The position numbers and the translations under genes are program-made. Shown in pieces: positions 56,643-64,000 of a DNA stretch of 64,000 nt. Origin of the DNA: Combretum micranthum (taxonomy: Eukaryota; Streptophyta; Magnoliopsida; Myrtales; Combretaceae); NCBI GenBank assembly GCA_024138025.1, contig JAMXBD010000113.1:1054001-1118000 (forward strand), read 5' to 3'. Below the pieces are notes generated by a model. The model searched no databases and was not told the DNA's origin. It saw only the letters and a list, made by a program, of their open reading frames with translations. How positions within the stretch are numbered: the stretch's first letter is position 1; each line of letters begins with the position of its first letter.

Positions 56643-58852
56643 ATTTCATGTGAAGTTTAATTATCAAACTTAATATTTTCTCTTTCTTTTTTCCTTATTT
56701 CCTTCCTGATTAGGCTAATTGCCATAGATCTGTCGTGTGAACGTTTGCAATTTGCATCATAGTCCATCGTATCTGGCTGAAACTATAGTTAAAATTAGAC
56801 TTCGGAATGATAAAAAATAAAAAGAAAAAAAAATAATAACTATATTGCCTGTAGTGACATGTTTGGCGCAGTATATTTTGTTTTTCGGGAATCACAATGC
56901 TTGCAATTACAAAATTTGCAATATGCATGGAGTCCTTTCCGGGTACTCCTGGTACGGAAGCGGAACAGATAAACTACTGTATTGTTATGTATTTTATTTT
57001 TCTGTCGTAGCATTTCAAGGGGATTCATGCACACCAGAAGGATAAGAAACAATTAAACAACAATAAAGACAAAAAAAAATTATGGGATTGTTTATCATCT
57101 TCCGAACACGGCCATGTGACCCATCTCACAAATAATGGACTGCCCTCTTTCTCTTTCTGTTTCCCACCAAACCTTTCACGAGGGGGAAAAAAAAAGGAAG
57201 AAGAATGAATATTCTGGTCTAAATATAGCCGTTCCGGTTAAATAAAGAATAAACATTCTAATAAATCTTATTTTTAATTTGAATCAATTATAAAAATCTT
57301 AATGTATTTTGATCCAATTTATAAGAAATAATTTCATGTTCACAACTTAAATTGAAATTAATTACTTATTTAAGGTCAAAATAAAAATAATTAGTAATAT
57401 AGAGTTGCTAAATCGCATGTGTAAATTAGGATATAACAAACATTATGCGGCATACAATATATCACGTGTTGTAGTCGTGATATTCGCATGAATATCGCTT
57501 TATAAAACTCGATTTACATGCAAATAAAAAAAAATTCATATTGCGATTACTAATCGTAATATTTGACTAACTCTTATAACGCGATACTAATCGCGATATA
57601 GCAACCGTATATAAACATCATATCCTATCTTATTCCTGCAATTATATAAATTATCATATCATGTTTCTTAAACGCGATTTTGCTACATTATATTGGTAAT
57701 TAATTTCATCGGAGTAGTATATTGGTAATATTTTTCCATAGAACCTTGACATGTATTATACTCTAATTTATAAATACATGATTTGTAATTAATTTTTTTG
57801 AAAAATAGATGACACGAGTTTTCATACAAAAGTATTAATATTATTAATAATTTTAGAATGACTTATGTCAATATTTATTGTCACAAAAAATTAATTTTTT
57901 TTTTCAATATTCTCATTTTTAAATATATTTTGTAATATTTTTATTAAATTAATCTTTTAGATCAATGAGCCTCTAACACATAGCACTCTATAGTAATTAA
58001 TTATAGGGTTAATTATAAAACCTTACATGTATTTTGCCCAATTTGTAAACACATAACCCGTATTAGGATAAAAAAACACATAATCCATGATTTTTTTAAC
58101 AAATAAGTGCCTGAATTTCATATAAAAATGTTAATATTATTTAAAAATTTTAGAAATGACATGTATCAATATTTTATTGGTCATAAAAATTAATTATATA
58201 CATATTTTAAAATTTTCTAATTAAAAAAATAATTTTATTAAATTAATTTGTTTAGACCAATAAGACTCTAATGCATATCTCTCTAATAGTAATTAATTAT
58301 ATTGACATTTTTGTATGAAACTTGGATCATCTATTTAAAAAAAACCAACACATCATATTTTTAAATTATTAAAATAAGGTAAAATCCATTTAATTTTTAT
58401 TTGGATCAGTTCAATGGCACTATACTAAAAAAGGGAAAAAGAAAAAGGAATATTGGTTCTCAGGTTTCCATTGGATCCATATTTACATCAATCACGTTGC
58501 ATATAGAATTAATTAATTGATTTTTTTTTTCTGTTCCAGCAACCTATAGAAATATTTGATATGAATTTTGTTTCATTGCTTACACATGCTTATATATTAG
58601 AGTGTGCACGAATACAATAAGGGTATATGTAAAAAGAACATTAATTATACATCAAAATGCCAACTATTTAGTTTCAGGTTATTTGAGAATATATTTTCTT
58701 TTATTTCGATTGAAAATATAGGAATAGTTTAGAATAAATTATAATTTATGCATAACTACCATATATCAATTTATTTTCTATTAAAAAAAGGATTGATTTA
58801 GAAATTTATATGTCACACTAAATCTCCTTAAATAGTATTAGGCAATACTAAG
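56643..58852. other. Intergenic AT-rich stretch with a duplicated segment
   Basis: No gene is seen. Around 57470-57620 short CGCGATA / GCGATATT words are unusually frequent for this AT-rich DNA. The duplicated segment 57741-58390 is listed separately. Confidence 0.55.
57741..58390. repeat. Diverged tandem pair plus an inverted partial copy
   Basis: Unit 1 (57741-58003) and unit 2 (58019-58299) are collinear. Both contain ACATGTATT, TTTCATA(C/T)AAAA(G/A), TAATATTATT, ATTTTAGAA, TGACATGTATCAATATTT-like words and AGTAATTAATTA at the end. Immediately after unit 2, 58300-58390 matches the unit start in inverse (TTTTTGTATGAAACTTGG, then ATCATCTATTT). The arrangement suggests a MITE with a duplicated arm. 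Confidence 0.6.
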
Positions 58853-59299
58853 TAGGTTGTAAGTGAGTCGAGATAGTTCGCGAGCTATACGAGTTCAACT
58901 CGAAAAAATTTGGATTTGACTCGCTTACAATTGAGTCGAGTTTGAGTTCTACTGACTAGTTATCGAGCTCGAGTTCGAACTTTAGAATATTTGGCCAGTG
59001 AGCTCGCGAGCTTAATCAAGCTTATACGAGTATTAAATTGATGCGAGTTGAGTTCGAGTTTATTGAGTATTAAAGACTCTTTATTGTTAGATTAATACTT
59101 AAAAGAGTAATCAAATTTAATCAAATCAAGTTCGAGCTTATGGAGTGTTAAATCAAGTCAAGTTCGAGTTTCAAAAATCAAAGCATGATTGAGTTCGAGT
59201 TCGAGCTTGAGCTTCAAGTTTTTTCTTCAAGTCAAGTTCGAGCTTAGCACTGTATTGACTTGACTTGACTCGACTCGACTCGACTCGTTTATAACCCTA
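58853..59299. mobile_element. hAT-type MITE
   Basis: A 447-bp element has ends TAGGTTGTAAGTGAGTCGAG and CTCGTTTATAACCCTA, inverted to each other. The flanks ATACTAAG (58845-58852) and GTACTAAG (59300-59307) are an 8-bp duplication with one mismatch. The interior is full of GAGTTCGAG / CGAGCTCGAG words, and the right side carries a (GACTC)n run at about 59263-59287. No coding sequence. Confidence 0.75.
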
Positions 59300-59307
59300 G
59301 TACTAAG

Positions 59308-60716
59308 TATAAAGTGAAAAAGAAAAAGAAAATTTTTCAAGAGACCAAAAGGCATTTAATTAATTGAAAAAGGAAAGAAATAACAAAAAAATAAAAATAA
59401 AAACAAAAATCATAAAATAACAAAATAATTGGAAAAATCATAAAAAGTAATCATAATATATAATAAAATTAGTGGTTGTGATTTTCAAAGACATAATGAT
59501 TTTAGTTTGCCAAATACTTCATGGAAGTGTCCTCCTAATATTATATGTATGTATATTCTGAAAGTTTTTTTTTTTAAATAAAAATAAAAAAGATGGAATT
59601 TCAAATAGGCAATAATAGAAGATGGCAATCAATTTTTCACTTTTATGTAATGATATACCAGTAATATTTTTCCTTTTACTATACTATAGCAGCTTGAAAG
59701 AATTTGAATTTGATTCATTTTATTTGAAAAACTAGTGATAATACTATCATATTGCTACCCATGATATACCACTAAAATATGATAGTAAGAATTGATAATT
59801 ATAGTCTAGTTGCTGGAGTTAGAGTTTGTTTGTTTTACCATATTGTGGTTATTTTGGTGTTGTATTTTATTTTATTATTTTTAAATAGATGTTTATTAAT
59901 ATATATATATATATATAAATATATAAAATTGACAGTTTTACTTATAAATAAACCAAACAATTACGATATCATATAATATAAATAAGATACATTTATGGAT
60001 CTAATATAAATATAATTTTAACAAAAATAAGACAATCTAAAAAGGCCTCACATAAATTGGTGTTACACAATGTTTTTGTGCAATCCTCTTCTCTCACAAT
60101 TAATAAAACTTTATTCTTATTATCTATAATAAAAACATAACCGTCCTAATATCTACACTATAATGGCTATTGGGCTAAAATTTGTCCTATGTAATTAAAA
60201 ATTTTTTTTGGGATCAATATGTAAATTATTGTAATTAATAATTTTGACAATTAAAAAGTGTGGTTAAACATGTCCAACCTGTCACAACAGGTACAATTAT
60301 CACTAGCAAACTTAATCATGGAGATGTCCTAGTCCTAGACTATCTAAGCAACCTTATGAAGCTCCAACCTTTCCAGTCTGCTTCTTATATCTATCACCGT
60401 CCCAAGTTTACATTTGGTCTTCCATAATCTTCAAGAATCTGATTTGGGTTTCTTCCTGTAAAGCAAAAGCATTACTTCTTTTTTTTTCCATTTGGGTCTC
60501 CACAAGGACAAAGCTTTGGGAGTTGGGTTATTCTGGGTCAGATCTGAAGTGCACTTAGAGAAAGAGAGAGAAGTTTCAGGTGGGTTTCTGTGATACCATT
60601 CAGCTTTCTATGAACGCTTGTGCTTGTCTCATCATGTTGACGTGACTGTTGCATGCTATTGGTGGTTCTGTTTCAAAGTTCAGTTCTTGTAGTCATTTCT
60701 TTTTAAGCGGCTTGTG
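59308..60716. other. Intergenic stretch and 5' region of the receptor kinase gene
   Basis: AT-rich to about 60250, with a TA run at 59899-59915. From about 60330 the base composition rises towards that of a leader. A possible 5' UTR intron runs from a GTGGGT donor at about 60579 (after AAGTTTCAG) to a TTTTTAAG acceptor at about 60708, just before the ATG. The TATA box and transcription start were not assigned. Confidence 0.5.
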
Positions 60717-63295
60717 ATGGAGGAGATGCAAAGAAGAGTGGTTTTGGTTGTATTGCTTGTGACTGTACTTGTTGCTGTCGTTGGGAAAGGAGAAGCTCGG
60801 TCACAGCATATACTCATTAACTGTGGAACAAATTCTAGTGTTAATGTTGGTGGTAGGGGATGGACTGGTGATGCGGTTTCAAGTAACAATTTAACATTCA
60901 GTCTCTCGGGTGTTTCTGCAACTACTACTGCATTAAGTGAAGATATGAGCAGTTTGGGACCTCTCTATGGATCTGTAAGGATTTTCACTAGTGGTTTGAA
61001 TTACACATTTCAGGATGTTAAAGGAAATTATTTTCTTAGACTCCATTTTTGTCCGTTCCCTGTTGATGGTTACAACACGAATGAATCTTCTTTTGGTGTT
61101 TTTGCCAATGGTTTGAGGCTGCTTACAGAATTTAACGTCCTGATGAAATTTTGATGAAGAACTCGATCACCCCAGATTCTGGAAGCAGCAACAGTTCATT
61201 CTTTTTGATCAAAGAATACTTTCTGGCAATTAACTCGGCCGAATTTGTTATAGAGTTCATTCCAACTGAAGGATCATTTGGGTTCATAAATGCCATAGAA
61301 CTGTATGCTGTAGAGGGTCAGCTGTTTGAGGGTTATGTAAGCAAAGTGGGTGGAGCTGGAGCAAATCTAAATTTGAGTGGACAGGGTATTGAGACCATGT
61401 ATAGGTTGAATGTTGGAGGTCCTGAAATCAAACCGAATGAAGATTCAGGCTTTTGGAGGACATGGGAAGAGGATGCTGGTTATATGATCAATTCAGATGC
61501 AGGGGATAAAATAAAAAACAGGTCTAATATTGCCTATAGTTCCATGAACGACTCATATGTGGCTCCCCTTCTTGTCTATGAGACAGCAAGAACAATGTCC
61601 AATACACAAGTTGTTGAGAAGAGGTTCAATATGTCATGGAAATTCAAGGTGGACCCTAGTTTTGATTACCTGGTTCGGTTGCACTTCTGTGAACTGGTTT
61701 TTGAAAGGCCCAACCAGAGAAATTTCAGAATTTATGTAAACAATAGGACTGCAGCTGAAAATTTTGATGTCTATGTGATAGCAAACGGAAGCAACAAAGC
61801 ATCTCATCAGGATTATTTAGATGTGGTGTCCTCTAAAGTTGATACCCTGTGGATTCAACTGGGTCCTGCCACAGCAACTGGTGCTTCAGGAACTGATGCA
61901 CTTCTAAATGGGCTTGAGATATATAAGCTGAGCCGCAGTGGGGACCTTGCTTTTGCAAACCGATTCAGTTTATCTAGGAATTCTGCAGGCCACAGGAGAA
62001 GTCGAATTCTTTGGGTGGGGATTGGAGCAGGAGTAGCTTCTATGGTGATTCTTGCATGCATTAGTGCTCTTATCCTTTTATTATGTAAAAAACGTATAGG
62101 AGATCCCGTTGATATAAAAAGCAATAGCACCAGGTGGTGTCCACCAACCATTCATACCAATGCCGATGATAAAGGAATGACAGGAGTTAAAAGCCAGAAT
62201 AATTCCATTGCCTTTACCAGAGTTGGAAAACAATTTACAATTGCAGAGATTCGGGCTGCCACAAAGAATTTCGATGAAAGCATGGTCATTGGAGTTGGAG
62301 GTTTTGGTAAGGTCTACAAAGGGGAAATCGAGGATGGATTGCTTGCAGCTATAAAACGTGCACACCCACAATCCCAGCAAGGCTTGGCTGAATTTGAGAC
62401 AGAAATTTTGTTGCTCTCAGAGTTGAGGCATAGGCATCTGGTTTCCTTGATTGGATTCTGTGAAGAGCAAAGTGAGATGATATTGGTTTATGAGTACATG
62501 GCAAATGGCACTCTTAGGAGCCATCTCTTTGGCAGTGATCTCCCTCCATTAAGCTGGAAACAACGATTGAAAATTTGCATTGGAGCAGCTCGTGGACTTC
62601 ATTACCTTCATACAGGAGCAGAGCAAGCAATCATTCACCGAGATGTCAAGACCACTAACATACTATTAGATGAAAATTATGTGGCCAAAATGTCTGATTT
62701 TGGGCTCTCACGAGCTGGTCCTTCGTTGGAACATACTCATGTTAGTACTGCAGTAAAAGGCAGCTTTGGATATCTGGACCCTGAATATTTCCGGCGGCAG
62801 CGGCTGACTGAGAAGTCTGATGTGTACTCTTTTGGTGTGGTACTGTTTGAAGTTGTTTGTGCTCGAGCTGTTATTAATCCAACCCTTCCAAAGGACCAGA
62901 TAAATCTTGCAGAATGGGCATTGAGGTGGCAACGACAAAGATCACTCGAAACTATTGTTGACCCACATCTCAAGGGACATTATGCTCCAGAGTCTATGGA
63001 GAAGTTTGGCGAAATAGCAGAGAAATGTCTTGCTGATGAAGGAAAGAACCGGCCAACTATGGGGGAGGTGCTGTGGCATTTGGAGTATGTTCTGCAACTC
63101 CATCAAGCATGGTTTTCAGCCAATAGTGAAACCAATTTGTCACAGAAGGTCTCCATTGAAGGCCCAAAAGAAGAAGTAGAAGGGAGGCAAGATTGTCCCG
63201 ATACAGCTGGAGATTTGATGCTGATAACAAGGAAGATTGTGGGAGAAATCCAACAGAAAGAGACTCAGATCTCTCCAATACTCTGGCTTGAGTAG
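60717..63295 (+). CDS. CrRLK1L malectin-like receptor kinase, HERK2-like, with one apparent frameshift
   Basis: This is a plasma-membrane receptor kinase of the Catharanthus roseus RLK1-like family. Members bind RALF peptides or wall components and act in growth and reproduction. The ATG is at 60717, followed by a signal peptide (VVLVVLLVTVLVAVVG), a malectin-like ectodomain (about 60810-61940) opening ILINCGTNSSVNVGGRGW, a transmembrane helix (ILWVGIGAGVASMVILACIS, about 62003-62090) and a kinase (about 62235-63100). Kinase motifs are intact: GVGGFGKVYKG loop, Lys in AAIKRAH, HRDVKTTNIL, SDFGLSRAG and GSFGYLDPEYF. The single coding exon and about 855 residues fit the family. The frame breaks at 61137-61141 (GTCCTGATG, where GTCCCTGATG would keep EFNVPDEI), so the upstream frame ends at 61152 and the rest is open in another frame. 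Kinase features such as FTIAEIRAATKNFDES most resemble Arabidopsis HERK2 from memory. Confidence 0.85.
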
Positions 63296-64000
63296 ATGAG
63301 ATCCCGTGCATATGCTGCTAAATGATCGGAGATAAGATACAACTTTAGCACTATTAATCTGTAATTTATAATTTTCATTCTATTCTATTCTTTGAAATGA
63401 TAAATTCGGTATTCCCTTATAATCTAGAATGTCTTACACAAGATGAACTCAGGAGGTATATTGTAGCTCTTTAAAGGTCATTGATAGGATGATCTCAATG
63501 TTTAATTGATTTATTGTTTTCCGATTCCTTTATTGTTTTAAGACCTTTTCTGCTCCCTTGTTTACCATTTCTTCTGTGTTTGAAGTTCAGTCGGTTTAAA
63601 TTGTCTGGAACGAGACGTATTTGAGATATCATTTCAAGAATGAAGATCTTATCTGGAAAGGTTAAGCTTGCCCTTATGAACAAACTTGAGGTTAATCATA
63701 GCACATTTTATTCAATTTTTGCATTTGTTTAACTGATTGCAGTTTTCTGTTTTGGCCATCAACCGATTACAGTTCAACTTTGTAATTTCGCTCAGTTTGC
63801 TGTATCGGAACCCCATTTTATATTCTTCTGGCAAACCATCGCGATTTCACAGATGATAGATGACTTTCAAGGAAGTAACAGATGAAAGTAGCCACATCCA
63901 AGGTTGACGAATAAAAGCAAAAGACTTCAACATACAGGATATCTGGTATAAGAAATAGGATCCTGATAAAAATGGAGCCCGCCTTGTCAGTGATGTTAGC
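63296..64000. other. 3' flank of the receptor kinase gene
   Basis: This holds the probable 3' UTR of the kinase (to about 63450, with AATAAA-like A/T-rich words near 63400). No further gene is recognised up to the window edge. Confidence 0.5.

Noticed and set aside
59263..59287. A regulatory (GACTC)n array
   Set aside because: It is the terminal part of a hAT-type MITE, with the inverse words at the other end.
62081..62380. Antisense genes within the receptor kinase
   Set aside because: Open antisense frames are common opposite kinase codons. No motif was seen.
1..64000. CRISPR arrays, bacterial operons, tRNA genes or organelle-derived inserts
   Set aside because: None was seen. Repeats are microsatellites, LTRs and TIRs, and no plastid or mitochondrial gene was recognised.

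Overview
The window is nuclear DNA of a flowering plant, probably a eudicot. It is AT-rich and intron-bearing, and most of its length is transposable elements of plant type: Ty1/copia, Ty3/gypsy chromovirus, Cassandra-type TRIM, hAT, PIF/Harbinger and Mutator-like MITEs. Two host genes are recognisable. One is a multi-exon plant PRUNE/DHH-DHHA2 phosphoesterase-like gene on the minus strand (7131-14615, with a leader exon to about 15100). The other is a malectin-like receptor kinase of the CrRLK1L family, closest by recollection to HERK2, on the plus strand (60717-63295). Each carries one apparent single-base deletion that breaks its frame. Both are therefore either young pseudogenes or show base errors in the assembly.

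Layout. 1-4899 holds the 5' half of a decayed minus-strand copia element. Its LTR is interrupted by a Cassandra-type TRIM with 5S rRNA-like sequence, and the TRIM's own LTR is interrupted by a second, antisense TRIM. 4900-7130 is intergenic. 7131-15100 is the PRUNE-like gene, with a palindromic insertion in a large intron. 15100-22692 is intergenic DNA with MITEs and a nested hAT cluster. 22693-38982 is one chromovirus-like Ty3/gypsy element with LTRs of about 2.5 kb. A second, antisense gypsy element sits in its gag (26933-32196, TSD TATAT), and that element is itself interrupted. 38983-39904 contains a Mutator-like MITE with a perfect 9-bp duplication. 39910-46955 is a minus-strand copia element (TSD GAGAA) with a solo LTR inside one of its LTRs. 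47057-52372 is a PIF/Harbinger element (TSD TTA). 54585-56642 is a gag-only LTR element. 56643-60716 is AT-rich DNA with MITEs, and 60717-63295 is the receptor kinase.

The most notable object is the PIF/Harbinger element. Besides the broken remains of its own transposase and Myb/SANT-like genes, it carries two pieces of unrelated host genes. One is an OVATE-family domain segment. The other is a complete CG-1 domain exon of a CAMTA transcription factor with both splice sites. This is a Pack-type, gene-capturing Harbinger element, and a 29-bp direct repeat at the OFP segment suggests template switching.

No CRISPR array, tRNA gene, bacterial operon or organelle-derived insert was seen. Exon boundaries, LTR ends and duplications were read by eye. 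Family names rest on recognised motifs, not on database searches.
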